Source: Pandoraea terrae (GTDB lineage Bacteria; Pseudomonadota; Gammaproteobacteria; Burkholderiales; Burkholderiaceae). Taken from it: a stretch of DNA of 64,000 bases. Shown here in pieces: positions 48,080 through 58,558 of the stretch. A program made the translations under genes and the position numbers. Every line of letters begins with the position of its first letter. Position 1 is the stretch's first letter. The notes under the pieces are model-generated. The model was not told where the DNA came from. It worked only from the letters and a program-made list of their open reading frames with translations, and did no database searches. The stretch lies in NCBI RefSeq assembly GCF_902459695.1, contig NZ_CABPRZ010000011.1:1-64000 (forward strand). The letters are read 5' to 3'.

Positions 48080-49606
48080 TCAGCCCTTGAGCGTCTGCTC
48101 CAGCACGTGCAATTCGTGGTTGAGCTGCGCGTCCTTGCCGCGCTCTTCCGCGATTTTGCGCACCGCGTGCAATACCGTCGTATGATCGCGCCCGCCGAAC
48201 AGTTCGCCGATCTCCGGCAGGCTCTTTTGCGTCAGTTCCTTCGCCAGGTACATCGCAATCTGGCGCGGACGCGCGATATTCGCCGGACGCTTCTTTGAAT
48301 ACATGTCGGCGACTTTGATATTGTAAAAATCGGCGACCGTCTTCTGGATGTTTTCGACGGAAATCTGACGATTCTGAACCGTCAGCAGGTCTTTGAGCGC
48401 TTCCTTCGTCAGTTCGATGGTGATTTCCCGCCCATGGAACTTCGAATACGCAAGAATCTTGCGCAACGCGCCTTCCAGTTCGCGCACGTTCGAGCGCAGG
48501 TGCTTGCCGACGAAAAACGCCACGTCCTCTGACAGCCCCACGCCTTCGGCCTGCGCCTTCTTGATCAGGATCGCCACCCGCATTTCCAGCTCGGGCGGCT
48601 CGATCGCGACCGTCAGGCCGGAATCGAAACGCGAAATCAGCCGATCGTCGATCCCCGTGATTTCCTTCGGATACGTGTCGCTGGTGATGATCACCTGCGC
48701 ACGATTCGCGATCAGCGCCTCGAAAGCGTAGAAGAATTCCTCCTGCGTGCGGCTCTTGCCCGAAAAGAACTGAATATCGTCGATCAACAGCAGATCGAGC
48801 GAATGGTAATAGCGCTTGAATTCGTCGAAGGCCTTACGTTGGTAAGCCTTCACTACGTCGGAAACGTACTGTTCTGCGTGGATGTAGCGAATACGGGGAT
48901 TCTGCTTTTCCTGCAACAACTGGTTGCCGATCGCGTGGATCAAGTGGGTTTTCCCCAGACCGACGCCGCCGTAGAGGAACAGCGGGTTGTACGACGTACC
49001 CGGATTGTTCGCCACCTGGATGGCTGCGGCGCGGGCCAGCTGGTTCGATTTACCCGTGACGAAATTGTCGAATGTGAGCACCGGATTGAGCTTGGAGCGC
49101 TCGTAGATCGACTCGACTTCGTGGTTGATGGCCGGCTCTTGGGGCGTGACGCGCCAATTGCGGCGCACGGCCTCGGCTTCGCTGGCTTCCAGATCGGGAC
49201 GTTCCCCGTCGAGCCCTGCACCGTCGGCCATCGCGGCGGAGGCTGCGGCAGCGGCTGCCGTCGGATGCGACACAGGCGCCGGACTGGTTGCATGATTCGG
49301 CGCTGCCGGGGCCACTCGCGGGGCGGGCGCTGCGGTCGGGGAAGGCACACGCAGGCCGGCTTTCGGGTCGAGCACGAACGTCACTTCGATCGGTTCGTTC
49401 CAGAACGCGGCGGCCATGTCCGTGATCCGGCCGGAAAATTGGCTCTTGACCCAGTCGAGCTTGAAGCGGTTCGGCGCGCCGATTTTGAGCACGCGCGATT
49501 GCGCGTCGAAGTCGACCGGCGCCAGCGGCTTGATCCACGTGCGGAATTGCTGTGGCGTCAGCTCTTGCTCAAGCCGGGTGGCGCAGTGTTGCCAGAAGTC
49601 GTTCAT
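48080..49606 (-). CDS. dnaA: chromosomal replication initiator DnaA
   Basis: This 508-residue protein has domain I ([21 protein letters not shown]), a long Pro/Ala-rich linker at about 90-165, the AAA+ domain with Walker [11 protein letters not shown] and Walker [11 protein letters not shown], and domain IV for DnaA-box binding with [15 protein letters not shown]. The start was placed at MNDFW; the frame continues 72 residues further upstream through low-complexity arginine-rich sequence and was trimmed. It binds boxes in the region 49607-50257. Confidence 0.98.
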   Translation of the reverse strand: MNDFWQHCATRLEQELTPQQFRTWIKPLAPVDFDAQSRVLKIGAPNRFKLDWVKSQFSGRITDMAAAFWNEPIEVTFVLDPKAGLRVPSPTAAPAPRVAPAAPNHATSPAPVSHPTAAAAAASAAMADGAGLDGERPDLEASEAEAVRRNWRVTPQEPAINHEVESIYERSKLNPVLTFDNFVTGKSNQLARAAAIQVANNPGTSYNPLFLYGGVGLGKTHLIHAIGNQLLQEKQNPRIRYIHAEQYVSDVVKAYQRKAFDEFKRYYHSLDLLLIDDIQFFSGKSRTQEEFFYAFEALIANRAQVIITSDTYPKEITGIDDRLISRFDSGLTVAIEPPELEMRVAILIKKAQAEGVGLSEDVAFFVGKHLRSNVRELEGALRKILAYSKFHGREITIELTKEALKDLLTVQNRQISVENIQKTVADFYNIKVADMYSKKRPANIARPRQIAMYLAKELTQKSLPEIGELFGGRDHTTVLHAVRKIAEERGKDAQLNHELHVLEQTLKG

Positions 49607-50257
49607 GCAGCGTGTGGTGTCCTGGTGGCGCGCGGCCTGCCGAATCGCGCATTCACCCTGTCTACGTGGGGGCAAAACGCGAAAGAGCAAGCCGAACAGG
49701 CGCAATGCATCCCGCCGGCGAGGCCTTGGGGCGCGGTCACGGGTTCGGAGGAGCGCAGCGTCCATCAGGAAAAGAGGGGGTTCCTGACGCGCGCGAACGG
49801 CCGAACCCGGCGCGCTATCCACAAGGCGGCGTCGCCGGAAGTCTGCTGGGAAAAATTTTGATGGGGGATTTTACCGCCAAAGTGTCCCGAAGGCGAGTTA
49901 TCCACAGGAATGCCCACAGCACGGGCATCCCGCTCAATCCCACGCCAGTTAACCCGCTTGGGGCTTGGACCCCGCTGCCCAAATGCAGAGCAATCCACAG
50001 AAACGACACAATAAGCGGCGGGTGAGGCGTGTACAGTATGGGGCGCATGCCGCCGAGAATGGATCCCGAGTGGCAGGGACGCTAAGCTATTGACACACAA
50101 TGGAAAAACCGATTAAATAACGGGTTCGTCAGAAAGATAACCGGACTACCGTCCAACTCTCGCTGGCTGCGCCGCAGGCGAAAGTCCCTTCCGGGCTTGG
50201 GCTTGCGCCTGACGTACCGCGCCGCCGCCGGGATTTTTTTCACACAGTGAGTGCATC
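49607..50257. other. probable origin of replication oriC
   Basis: This 650-base region between divergent dnaA and rpmH carries one perfect DnaA box TTATCCACA (49898-49906), one 8/9 match CTATCCACA (49815-49823), and CAATCCACA (49991-49999, 7/9). AT-rich stretches at 49853-49875 and 50099-50120 could be unwinding elements. It also holds the promoters of dnaA and of the rpmH operon. The gene order around it is the classic bacterial origin context. Confidence 0.75.
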
Positions 50258-50392
50258 ATGAAACGTACTTATCAGCCTTCCGTGACGCGCCGCAAGCGCA
50301 CCCATGGCTTCCTGGTCCGCATGAAGACCCGTGGCGGCCGCAAGGTCATCGCCGCTCGTCGCGCCAAGGGCCGTCACCGTCTGGCCGTCTAA
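50258..50392 (+). CDS. rpmH: 50S ribosomal protein L34
   Basis: This 44-residue basic protein ([20 protein letters not shown] start, [10 protein letters not shown] end) is ribosomal protein L34. It lies directly beside oriC and is the first gene of the rpmH-rnpA-yidD-yidC-mnmE set. Confidence 0.98.
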   Translation: MKRTYQPSVTRRKRTHGFLVRMKTRGGRKVIAARRAKGRHRLAV

Positions 50393-50444
50393 GCTGGCTT
50401 CGGCCAGTTTCGGCGATCAGCGAGTATTCGGTTTTACCGCGGTT

Positions 50445-50960
50445 TTGCGCGTAAAGTCCGCAAGGCGTGAAGCCCCGCCGGCTGGTTTTCCTAAAGCCGC
50501 GCGGCTGCTCAAAACGGATGAGTTTTCATCCGTTTTTAGTTTGCGCCCCCTGCGTCGCAGCGTGCACTTCGTCTTGTACATGCGGCCGCGCGAGCTGCAG
50601 CATTTGCCTGTCCCGGCGTCCGGTTGCGAGGGACGCATCGGCATCGTGGTCGGCAAGAAGCATGCACCACGCGCCGTCACCCGGAACCTGATCAAGCGTC
50701 AGGCGCGCGAGATGTTTCGCCAGCGCCGCGCCGATCTGGCCGGGTGGGACTTCGTCCTGCGGCTCACGCGCCGTTTCGACAAGGGCACGTACGAAGCCGC
50801 AGCGGCACCGGTGTTGAAGACACTGGTCCAGGCCGAATTCACGCAGCTTTTCGCGGCAGCCCTCGACCGGGCAAACCGCGATAAGCCGGAACGGAACCCC
50901 ACGACGGCGTCCGGCCCTTCGGGCCAGGCGCCGCCGAACCGGCCCCCACGGCCGGACTGA
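50445..50960 (+). CDS. rnpA: ribonuclease P protein component
   Basis: The protein part of RNase P, which cuts 5' leaders from precursor tRNAs. The core [17 protein letters not shown], then [28 protein letters not shown] contains the RNR motif that binds the catalytic RNA. The start is uncertain: no ATG is suitably placed, and I propose the TTG at 50445, giving 171 residues; starting inside rpmH (50331) is possible but overlaps it. The C-terminal tail of about 25 residues is Pro/Asn-rich and longer than in most RnpA proteins. Confidence 0.88.
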   Translation: MRVKSARREAPPAGFPKAARLLKTDEFSSVFSLRPLRRSVHFVLYMRPRELQHLPVPASGCEGRIGIVVGKKHAPRAVTRNLIKRQAREMFRQRRADLAGWDFVLRLTRRFDKGTYEAAAAPVLKTLVQAEFTQLFAAALDRANRDKPERNPTTASGPSGQAPPNRPPRPD

Positions 50961-50974
50961 CAGGCGGGATCGAG

Positions 50975-51295
50975 ATGCGAAGCGTGCTGTTGTTGCTCCT
51001 GCGCGGTTACAAGCTGGTGATCAGTCCCTGGCTGGGTAACCGTTGCCGCTTTCATCCGAGTTGCTCCGACTACGCACGCGTTGCCATTGAAACCCATGGC
51101 CCCGCGTATGGCACGTATCTCGCCGCCCGGCGCGTGTGCCGTTGTCACCCGTTTCATCCCGGTGGGCTCGACCCCGTGCCTCCGGCCAGGCATGCCTGTG
51201 CTTCGGCCGACGATTCCGCACGCCCGGACTCCGCCAACCCCGACCAGCCCTGGCCGTCGAACGCGCATCGCCGCGGCTCGCAACGCCTCTTCTGA
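50975..51295 (+). CDS. yidD: membrane protein insertion efficiency factor YidD
   Basis: This 106-residue protein starts [20 protein letters not shown] and has the cysteine pattern [14 protein letters not shown], then [13 protein letters not shown] of YidD, a small membrane-associated factor that helps YidC insert proteins. The C-terminal 30 residues (rich in Asp, Ser and Arg) extend past the conserved core. It lies between rnpA and yidC, as is usual. Confidence 0.95.
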   Translation: MRSVLLLLLRGYKLVISPWLGNRCRFHPSCSDYARVAIETHGPAYGTYLAARRVCRCHPFHPGGLDPVPPARHACASADDSARPDSANPDQPWPSNAHRRGSQRLF

Positions 51296-51318
51296 TCTCG
51301 TCCACCAAGAGCTTCCTC

Positions 51319-52971
51319 ATGGACATCAAACGTACCGTACTCTGGGTCATCTTCGCGCTGTCTGTCGTGATGCTTTTCGACAACTGGCAACGCGCCACTG
51401 GCCATTCGTCGCTGTTCTTCCCTGTACCCGAGGCCACCGCCCCGGCCGTGCAGGGCGGCAAGACGCCGGCCAACGATCTGCCGCAGGCCGCGGCCAATGC
51501 CGCCGCGCCGAGTGCCGCACCCGGTAACGCACCGGTCGCCGCCGCGTCGCAGAAAGTGCACGTGAGCACCGATGTCTTTGATGCCGACATTGACACGCAA
51601 GGCGGCACGATCTCGCGTCTCGCGCTGACCAAGTGGAAAGACGACGCAGAAGAAGGCAAACACGTCCTGTTGTTCGACAGCACCGCCGCCCACACCTATC
51701 TCGCCCGCTCGGGACTGATCGGCGGCGACTTTCCGAACCACAACGACGCCTTTACGCTGGTGCCGGGTCCGCTGCAGATGACCGGCGACACGCTGGCGGT
51801 CAAATTCCAGTCGCCGGTGAAGGGTGGCGTGCAACTCACCCGCACGTATACGTTCCATCGCGGCAGCTACGTGATCGACGTGTCCAACCAGATCGTCAAC
51901 ACAGGCAACGACGCCGTGAAGCCGACGATGTACATGGAACTGGTGCGCGACGGTACGGAGATCAGCGGCGCGAAGTTTTCGCACACGTTCACGGGCCCGA
52001 CCGTGTACAGCAGCGCTGACAAGTTCCAGAAAATCACTTTCAGCGACATCGACAAGGGCAAGGCGAGCTACAACAAGCAGTCCGACGACGGCTGGATCGC
52101 GATGGTGCAGCATTACTTCGCATCGGCCTGGATTCCGCAGGAAGGCGCGGCGCGTGAGAACTACATCGGCAAGCTCGACAACGGCCTGTATCGCGTGGGC
52201 TCGAAAGCGCCGCTGGCCAGCCTCGCCGGCGGCCAAGCGGTCACGGTCAATGCACGCCTGTTTGCCGGTCCGCAGGAAGAGCACATGCTCGGCGAGATCG
52301 CGCCGGGCCTGGAACTGACGAAGGACTACGGTTACTTCACGATCCTGGCCAAGCCGCTGTTCTGGCTGCTGTCGAAGCTGCACGGCATCATCGGCAACTG
52401 GGGTTGGGCGATCATCGCGGTGACCGTGATCATCAAGCTGGTGTTCTTCCCGCTGTCGGCTGCGAGCTACCGTTCGATGGCGCGCATGAAGGAAATCACG
52501 CCGCGCATGCAGGCTTTGCGTGAGCGCTACAAGGGCGACCCGCAGAAGATGAACGCGGCGCTGATGGAGTTGTACAAGGCCGAGAAGGTGAATCCGTTCG
52601 GCGGCTGCTTGCCGATCGTGATCCAGATTCCGGTGTTCATCGCGCTGTACTGGGTGCTGCTGTCGAGCGTGGAGATGCGCGGCGCGCCTTGGCTGGGCTG
52701 GATTCACGATCTGTCGGCACAGGATCCGTTCTACATCCTGCCGGTGCTGATGGCCGTGTCGATGTTCATCCAGACCAAGCTGAACCCGACGCCGCCGGAT
52801 CCGATGCAGGCGAAGATGATGATGTTCATGCCGCTGATTTTCTCGTTCATGTTCCTCTTCCTGCCGTCGGGACTGGTGCTGTACTACGTGGTCAACAACA
52901 CGCTGTCGATCGCGCAGCAATGGTCCATCAACCGCATGTTGGGCCAGAAGAAGGAAAAGAAGCCGGCGTAA
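51319..52971 (+). CDS. yidC: membrane protein insertase YidC
   Basis: The 550-residue protein has the N-terminal helix ([19 protein letters not shown]), a large periplasmic domain of about 300 residues, and five membrane segments at the C-terminal end ([40 protein letters not shown]). It inserts membrane proteins alone or with SecYEG. The start MDIKRT is 24 bases after the yidD stop. A strong terminator follows. Confidence 0.97.
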   Translation: MDIKRTVLWVIFALSVVMLFDNWQRATGHSSLFFPVPEATAPAVQGGKTPANDLPQAAANAAAPSAAPGNAPVAAASQKVHVSTDVFDADIDTQGGTISRLALTKWKDDAEEGKHVLLFDSTAAHTYLARSGLIGGDFPNHNDAFTLVPGPLQMTGDTLAVKFQSPVKGGVQLTRTYTFHRGSYVIDVSNQIVNTGNDAVKPTMYMELVRDGTEISGAKFSHTFTGPTVYSSADKFQKITFSDIDKGKASYNKQSDDGWIAMVQHYFASAWIPQEGAARENYIGKLDNGLYRVGSKAPLASLAGGQAVTVNARLFAGPQEEHMLGEIAPGLELTKDYGYFTILAKPLFWLLSKLHGIIGNWGWAIIAVTVIIKLVFFPLSAASYRSMARMKEITPRMQALRERYKGDPQKMNAALMELYKAEKVNPFGGCLPIVIQIPVFIALYWVLLSSVEMRGAPWLGWIHDLSAQDPFYILPVLMAVSMFIQTKLNPTPPDPMQAKMMMFMPLIFSFMFLFLPSGLVLYYVVNNTLSIAQQWSINRMLGQKKEKKPA

Positions 52972-52995
52972 CCGTCGCGTCTTCGCAAGCTTTGC

Positions 52996-53032
52996 AAACC
53001 GCCCGCGAGCGCCCTCGCGGGCGGTTTTGTTT
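52996..53032 (+). terminator. rho-independent terminator after yidC
   Basis: A perfect 14-bp stem (AAACCGCCCGCGAG and its complement around CGCC) is followed by TTTTGTTTTG. It ends the rpmH-yidC transcription unit before mnmE. Confidence 0.9.
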
Positions 53033-53081
53033 TGTGCATGTCAAAATGACGGATTGACGAACATTGCCGACATATCGCCCC

Positions 53082-54476
53082 ATGAGCGCCACGCATACCG
53101 CCGTCCCGATCGCCGCCATCGCCACCGCCCCCGGACGGGGGGGGATTGGTGTCGTGCGAGTGTCGTTCGGGAAATATCGCGGTGAAGCTGTTCAGGCGGT
53201 GATCGCGAAGCTGGTCGGGCAACCATTGAAGGCGCGCCATGCGGCGTATCTGCCGTTCCTGGACGGGCAGGGCGGCACGCTCGATCGCGGGATTGCGTTG
53301 TATTTCCCGGGGCCGAATTCTTATACGGGCGAGGATGTTCTCGAATTGCAAGGGCACGGCGGTCCGATCGTTCTTCAGTTGATCCTGCAGCGTTGTCTTG
53401 ATGCCGGCGCCGAGCTGGGTGTCCGATTGGCCGAGCCGGGGGAGTTTACGCATCGCGCGTTTTTGAACGACAAGCTCGATCTGGCGCAGGCGGAAGCTGT
53501 CGCGGACTTGATTGAAGCGAGTACCGAAGCGGCGGCGCGCTCGGCGAGCCGGTCGCTCGATGGGGCGTTTTCGCGCGAGATTCATCAGTTGGTCGATCAG
53601 GTGATTCATTTGCGGATGCTGGTCGAGGCGACGCTGGATTTCCCGGAAGAGGAAATCGATTTTCTCGAGGCAGCCGATGCGCACGGACAGTTGGCGCGCA
53701 TACAGGCGCAGCTCGACAGCGTGCTGGCACAGGCGAAGCAGGGCGCGTTGTTGCGCGAAGGGCTGAATGTCGTGTTGGCGGGCCAACCGAACGTCGGCAA
53801 GTCGTCGTTGCTCAACGCGCTGGCAGGGGCCGAGTTGGCGATCGTCACGCCGATTGCCGGGACCACGCGCGACAAGGTGCAGCAGACGATTCAGATCGAC
53901 GGTATTCCCTTGCACATCATCGATACGGCCGGATTGCGCGAGACGCACGACGAAGTGGAACAGATCGGCATCGCACGCAGCTGGAGCGAGATCGCGAAGG
54001 CGGATGCGGTATTGCATCTGCTCGATGCGCGTATGGGGATGACGGCGGACGACGAGGACATCGCGAAGCGCCTGCCGACACAGGTGCCGATCGTGCGAGT
54101 GTTGAACAAGACGGATCTCGCCGGAGAAGCGGCGATGGTGGTTGCTGCAAGGGATGGTACGCCGATGGCGATTCGTCTGTCGGCGAAGGCAGGCGACGGA
54201 ATCGACCTGCTACGTTCGGAACTGCTTAAGATTGCCGGTTGGCAAGCGGGCAATGAAGGCGTTTTCCTGGCACGTGAGCGCCATCTTGCGGCGTTGCGTG
54301 CGGCGCGTGAGCACGTCGACGTAGCGGCGGCGCATGCCGCGCAAAACGCCGGCGCGCTGGATTTGTTCGCGGAAGAACTGCGGCTGGCCCAGGAACAGCT
54401 CAACGCGATCACCGGAGAGTTTACGTCCGACGATCTGCTCGGCGTGATCTTCAGCCGGTTTTGTATCGGAAAATAA
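53082..54476 (+). CDS. mnmE: tRNA uridine-5-carboxymethylaminomethyl modification GTPase
   Basis: At 464 residues it is MnmE, which with MnmG adds carboxymethylaminomethyl to the wobble uridine of several tRNAs. The N-terminal folate-binding domain has [17 protein letters not shown] and [20 protein letters not shown]. The G domain has [27 protein letters not shown] and NKTDLAGE, and the protein ends in the conserved FCIGK cysteine. The start is the ATG giving MSATHT. mnmC, the next modification step, is 8 kb to the right. Confidence 0.98.
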   Translation: MSATHTAVPIAAIATAPGRGGIGVVRVSFGKYRGEAVQAVIAKLVGQPLKARHAAYLPFLDGQGGTLDRGIALYFPGPNSYTGEDVLELQGHGGPIVLQLILQRCLDAGAELGVRLAEPGEFTHRAFLNDKLDLAQAEAVADLIEASTEAAARSASRSLDGAFSREIHQLVDQVIHLRMLVEATLDFPEEEIDFLEAADAHGQLARIQAQLDSVLAQAKQGALLREGLNVVLAGQPNVGKSSLLNALAGAELAIVTPIAGTTRDKVQQTIQIDGIPLHIIDTAGLRETHDEVEQIGIARSWSEIAKADAVLHLLDARMGMTADDEDIAKRLPTQVPIVRVLNKTDLAGEAAMVVAARDGTPMAIRLSAKAGDGIDLLRSELLKIAGWQAGNEGVFLARERHLAALRAAREHVDVAAAHAAQNAGALDLFAEELRLAQEQLNAITGEFTSDDLLGVIFSRFCIGK

Positions 54477-54885
54477 AAAGGGCCCGCCCGCTCGGGCGAG
54501 CCAAGAACCCGAAGCACATGGGACCAACGTTGCGCTGGGCAGATTCAGTCTAATGGCGAACGCCGCCAAGACTCCCCTGGAAAAAAAGAGTTTGAATTTC
54601 AAACGGACGCGACAAAACGCTCATTACGACGGGCCGTCATCGGTGTGCGCCGTCTGTAACGGCACTGGCGCTTCGAGCCAACCGGGTTCGAGGTGCGCCC
54701 CCGCTGTAATGCTTTGAAACACATCTAACACGCCTCGTAATTGCCTCGCGGGGACCTCGGGCCTAGACTCGGAATTGCCATGATCCTGGCATGAAGCCCC
54801 GCGCGTGCGCGGCTTCCCATGATGTCAGGGCTAACCGCTGTGTGTCGGGCATATTCCGTGCCGGCATGCGCATCGAGGTCTCGTC
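54477..54885. other. gene-free stretch after mnmE
   Basis: About 410 bases with no gene. A short GC-rich stem (CGCCCG-CT-CGGGCG, 54485-54498) follows mnmE but lacks a T tail. At 54590-54604 a 15-base palindrome GTTTGAATTTCAAAC stands out in the GC-rich context. The region ends with the promoter side of the small secreted protein at 54886. Confidence 0.4.
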
Positions 54886-55233
54886 GTGAAACGTCTTCCT
54901 GTCGTCATCGGTCTGTTGGCCGCGGCCGCCACGCTCGCCAGCGGAAGCGCAATGGCATGGCGCGGCGGTGTCCGCGTTTGGGTCGGTCCCGGCTTCTACC
55001 CCTATCCGTACGCCTATCCCGTCGCCCCGTACCCGTATTACGGTCCCGCGCCCGTTGTCGTCGTGCCCGGTCAGTCCGAGGCCTACGTGGAGCAATCGCA
55101 ACAGGCTGCCGCCGGCGATCAAGGCGGCGACACCTGGTATTACTGCGATAAGTCCAAAGCCTACTATCCGTACGTGAAAACGTGCCCGGCGGGATGGCGC
55201 ACCGTGCCCGCGCAACCCGTACCGCAACAGTGA
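54886..55233 (+). CDS. small exported Tyr/Pro-rich protein
   Basis: This 115-residue protein has a signal peptide ending SGSAMA, a Tyr/Pro/Gly-rich stretch (GFYPYPYAYPVAPYPYYGP) and a short conserved module with two cysteines (WYYCDKSKAYYPYVKTCPAG), a module common in betaproteobacterial envelope proteins of unknown function. A GTG start follows a GAGGTC. It stands before two other small exported proteins. Confidence 0.75.
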   Translation: MKRLPVVIGLLAAAATLASGSAMAWRGGVRVWVGPGFYPYPYAYPVAPYPYYGPAPVVVVPGQSEAYVEQSQQAAAGDQGGDTWYYCDKSKAYYPYVKTCPAGWRTVPAQPVPQQ

Positions 55234-55244
55234 GGGCCCGTGCC

Positions 55245-55784
55245 ATGAATCATCCGCCGCTGTCTCATCACCACCGAAGGCTTGCCGCACCCGCCGCGCT
55301 TCTGCTCGCCGCAGCGCTTGCCGGCTGTGTCGCCGTGCCGACCGGCCCCAGCGTGATGGCGCTGCCCGGCACCGGCAAGAGCTTCGACCAGTTCCGCTAC
55401 GATGACGCCTCCTGCCGTCAGTACGCCAACGGCCAGAACGGCGGCCTCGACGCCAACACCGCCGCCACCAACAGCGCTGTCGGCAGTGCCGTGGTCGGCA
55501 CCGCCATCGGTGCCGCCGCGGGTGCCGCTTTCGGTGGCGGCAGAGGTGCCGCCGTCGGCGCGGGCGCCGGCCTGTTGACCGGCAGCGCCATCGGTGCCGG
55601 CAATGCGCAATCGTCGGCGTATCTCACACAAAACCGGTACGATGCGGCCTACGTGCAGTGCATGTACGCCTCCGGTCACCGGGTGCCCGTGCGCGGCGGC
55701 ATGGTCTCCGCGCAACCCGCCCGCCGCTACGCACCGCCGCCACCCCCGCCGCCGGGCTGGGCGCCGCCGCCCGGCACCTATTGA
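55245..55784 (+). CDS. glycine-zipper lipoprotein
   Basis: This 179-residue protein has a lipobox (LAAALAGC), then a glycine-zipper membrane segment rich in AAG and GAG (VGTAIGAAAGAAFGGGRGAA), and ends in a proline run. Gly-zipper (YMGG-like) lipoproteins are envelope proteins of unclear role. It follows the previous gene by 11 bases and is likely co-transcribed. GAGG lies nine bases before the ATG at 55245. Confidence 0.8.
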   Translation: MNHPPLSHHHRRLAAPAALLLAAALAGCVAVPTGPSVMALPGTGKSFDQFRYDDASCRQYANGQNGGLDANTAATNSAVGSAVVGTAIGAAAGAAFGGGRGAAVGAGAGLLTGSAIGAGNAQSSAYLTQNRYDAAYVQCMYASGHRVPVRGGMVSAQPARRYAPPPPPPPGWAPPPGTY

Positions 55785-55875
55785 ACCCCGCGCCCGCCAG
55801 TGTGCGGCGTCGCCCGATATCCTCAGATATCCGCGATGCCGCACGTTGTCGATGCGCTTATTGTCCTGATCCCAC

Positions 55876-56208
55876 ATGTCCCAGCGCCTCGCTCGTCCGC
55901 AATTCCGCTTCCTTACCCTGCTCGCCGTAACCGGCCTCGCCGCCACAGCCTCACTCGCCCAGGCCCAAGGGACAACGGCGCCCCCCGGCGTGACGACGCC
56001 GGCAATGCCGGCCACGGCGCCCGCACCCACGCCGTCGGCTGACATCACCCGCGCAATCTCGCGGGACACGACCGATACGGCTATCCAGAACAACTGGAAC
56101 AGCATCATTCACCCCGCACCGGCCAAACCGGCCGAGACACCCGCCGACAAACCTGCCGCCCGTCGCGGGCATCGCGGCGGCGCGCAAACCGGCATTTCCA
56201 GCAACTGA
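55876..56208 (+). CDS. small exported Ala/Pro-rich protein
   Basis: A 110-residue protein with a signal peptide (LAVTGLAATASLAQAQ) and low-complexity Ala/Pro/Thr-rich sequence, then a short helix (SADITRAISRDTTDTAIQNN), and a basic tail. I do not recognise it. It lies 91 bases after the glycine-zipper gene. Confidence 0.6.
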   Translation: MSQRLARPQFRFLTLLAVTGLAATASLAQAQGTTAPPGVTTPAMPATAPAPTPSADITRAISRDTTDTAIQNNWNSIIHPAPAKPAETPADKPAARRGHRGGAQTGISSN

Positions 56209-56300
56209 TCCGCCGGCGCATCCACGCGCCGGCTTTGGCATTCCGGTCGGAGTCGCACTACTATGAGAATCATCGACAGGCCACAACCTGCGGTGTTCTC

Positions 56301-56882
56301 ATGCGACTCTTCTTTGCCCTCTGGCCCAGCCAGGGTGTCCGCGCGCAATTTCACGACTGGGCGCGCATGGCGCACGCCGACTGCGGCGGGCGCGTGCTGC
56401 GCGCCGATACGCTTCATCTCACGCTTGTGTTTCTCGGGGAAGTCGATCCGGCGCGTCTGGGCACGTTGCTCACGCTCATGCAACGCACCCCGATCACGCC
56501 CGGTACGCTGACCTTCGATCAAATCGGTTTCTGGTCGGATCGCAAGATCGTCTGGGCCAGCGCCGCGCATGTCCCCGATTCCCTGCATGCGACCCGCGAC
56601 GCGCTGCTGTCGCAATGGCAGGCCGCCGGCGGACACATCGAGGCGCAAGGGTTCCGTCCGCACGTCACGTTGTTGCGTCATGCGCGCTGCGCGCCGGCGG
56701 ACCCCAATCCTCGTCCGCTGCTGTGGACATACGACACGTTCTCGCTCATCCAATCCATACGGACGCCGCGCGGCCCGCATTACCGCAGACTGGCGCCCAC
56801 GCTCGATGAGCCGCCCGGCACCGATAACCCGGAGCGCACAAAATCCCCGGCACCTACGCGCCAATACGGTATAGTCAGATAA
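56301..56882 (+). CDS. thpR: RNA 2',3'-cyclic phosphodiesterase / 2'-5' RNA ligase family
   Basis: A 193-residue 2H-phosphoesterase. The two HxT motifs that give the family its name are seen (LHLTLVFLGEV and RPHVTLLRH), and the protein starts MRLFFALWPSQGVRAQF. Family members open 2',3'-cyclic phosphates or form 2'-5' RNA links in vitro. The C-terminal tail of about 25 residues after the fold is unusual and basic-to-neutral. The ATG at 56301 is the start of the fold. Confidence 0.88.
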   Translation: MRLFFALWPSQGVRAQFHDWARMAHADCGGRVLRADTLHLTLVFLGEVDPARLGTLLTLMQRTPITPGTLTFDQIGFWSDRKIVWASAAHVPDSLHATRDALLSQWQAAGGHIEAQGFRPHVTLLRHARCAPADPNPRPLLWTYDTFSLIQSIRTPRGPHYRRLAPTLDEPPGTDNPERTKSPAPTRQYGIVR

Positions 56883-56905
56883 CGTTTTTTGCTGGAGAGA
56901 ACCAC

Positions 56906-57121
56906 GTGCAAATCGGATCGATCGTGACATCCAATCATATTGCGGTGCCCCAGGGCGCCATCGGGATCGTGACCCGCGTGCTCGGCGACATGGCCATGGT
57001 TCGCTGGTACGCCGGCCAGCCCGGCGCTTCGCGCGAACTCAACACGGAACCGTTCTTCATCGCCGATCTCATCGAAACCGGCGACGTCATGCCTGTCGGC
57101 GCCAGCCCCATCCTTCATTGA
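56906..57121 (+). CDS. small conserved hypothetical protein
   Basis: A 71-residue soluble protein beginning with GTG (MQIGSIVTSNHIAVPQGAIG) and with several short beta strands (IGIVTRVLGDMAMVRWYAG), suggesting a small barrel such as an SH3-like or KOW-type fold. TGGAGAGAAC precedes the start. I do not recognise a family, and its role is unknown. Confidence 0.65.
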   Translation: MQIGSIVTSNHIAVPQGAIGIVTRVLGDMAMVRWYAGQPGASRELNTEPFFIADLIETGDVMPVGASPILH

Positions 57122-57149
57122 GGCCAGGCGGGCATCGCGATTTCCGATT

Positions 57150-57950
57150 TCAGATCGGGCCGGAACCGCGTCCCGCCACGCCACGCGTAAGCGCCTCCAC
57201 CCGCGCCTCGATCCGCGCGCGCCGTTCCACGGACCCGCGGTAGAGCAGCACACCCATACCCAGCACGGCGACGCAGGCGATTGCGAAAACGGCGTACGCC
57301 AAGGTGTCGCCGTGCAGCCACGCGCTGTTGCTTGGGCTGTCCGCCGTGCAGATCATGGTCCCTGCGCGCATGCCCGTGTAATGCATGCCGCACACGGCGC
57401 CGGCCATCACGAGCGACGCCAGTCCGCGCTGCATCGACGTGCGCAAGTTGAACGCCAGCCATAGCGCAACGGCCGCCGCAACCATCGCGATTACCGCCGA
57501 CAACGCGATCAACCCCGCATCCCATGTGAAATAGGCTTGTGTGCGTACTGCGCTCATGCCCAGATAGTGCATCCCGGTGACGCCCAGCCCCCCCAGCACG
57601 CCGCCGACCAAGCAATAAAACGCATTGAACGGCGAGCGGCCCACGTACCACAAGGCGAAGCCCGATACGACGATCGCCAATGCCAGGCTACCCAGCGTCG
57701 GCCACAGACTGTAGGACACCACGAACGGCGTACGCTGCGCAGCCATGCCGATGAAATGCATCCCCCATATGCCGACACCGCCAAGCGCGATGGCCGCGAC
57801 AACGAGATAACCCACATGTACGCGGCCGCCCTCGCCGCGAATATGCGCTGCCGACACCAGCGCCACGTACGCGCCGAGCGCCGAGATGATGAACGAAAGC
57901 ACGACGAGAAATGCCCCGTATTGAAGCGGAATGACGCTGCCTGGCTGCAT
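57150..57950 (-). CDS. MHYT-domain integral membrane sensor
   Basis: At 266 residues it is an almost stand-alone MHYT domain: seven predicted helices with three copies of the histidine motif (WGMHFIGM, GMHYLGM, GMHYTGM). The motif is proposed to bind copper and sense gas or redox ligands. MHYT proteins often carry EAL or GGDEF output domains; here there is only a short charged C-terminal tail, so it may act alone or with a separate partner. AAGGACCACTC precedes the ATG at 57950. Confidence 0.88.
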   Translation of the reverse strand: MQPGSVIPLQYGAFLVVLSFIISALGAYVALVSAAHIRGEGGRVHVGYLVVAAIALGGVGIWGMHFIGMAAQRTPFVVSYSLWPTLGSLALAIVVSGFALWYVGRSPFNAFYCLVGGVLGGLGVTGMHYLGMSAVRTQAYFTWDAGLIALSAVIAMVAAAVALWLAFNLRTSMQRGLASLVMAGAVCGMHYTGMRAGTMICTADSPSNSAWLHGDTLAYAVFAIACVAVLGMGVLLYRGSVERRARIEARVEALTRGVAGRGSGPI

Positions 57951-58558
57951 GAGTGGTCCTTGATGTTTATGCCTGACGATGCCGCCGGCCGGACGGGGTT
58001 GTCCGGGCGCGGCCCGTTGGGGGTCTTGCATGCATGGGTACGTCGAGCGGCGCGGGTACGCGCGAAGCGTTCAGCGCTAGTAGAGCGTGCGGTATGACAG
58101 GCGTCAAGAGGGACACGAAGTTGGCGCTGCCTAACGGAGTGGACGGCCGGCTTGCACCGGCACGCCGCATCGCGCGAGGCCACGCCCCACGGCATGATCG
58201 TTAACATGACGAACGAACATGGATGATTAGAACAAATACTCTAAACACTCATTGCATTGTTGGCGCATGAAGTGTTCACATGAAAAATCGGTCTTTAATA
58301 TAGTAGTCCTATGTTATATAAGAAGCCGAAGCGTTCCCGTTTTCAGGCAACGTCGTACCCGCCATGGCACGGCTTGCATCGATGCAAAAGCGGCTGTCGT
58401 GCACCAGCGTCCGGGTTGTCGCAGCGCGCTGATGACTTCGCGGGCACGCATCGATTGATCCACCGGTGAAACTGTTCATCCCGTTGGCGGACCTAACGCA
58501 TGTCATGCCGAATTGCTAAGATGAGTGAATCGTCCCCCTTCTTGGCGCAGGTTCCGGC
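57951..58558. other. gene-free stretch between divergent MHYT and DedA genes
   Basis: About 600 bases with no convincing gene. The 58287-58325 part is AT-rich. A perfect 14-base palindrome TTGCATCGATGCAA is at 58374-58387. Some short frames appear on both strands, but none has both a ribosome site and recognisable coding character. Confidence 0.4.

Noticed and set aside
51154-52920. A 588-codon minus-strand frame opposite yidC
   Set aside because: Antisense shadow of a certain gene.
54485-54498. GC-rich hairpin as the mnmE terminator
   Set aside because: Only six base pairs and no T tail; kept as a note in the gene-free stretch.
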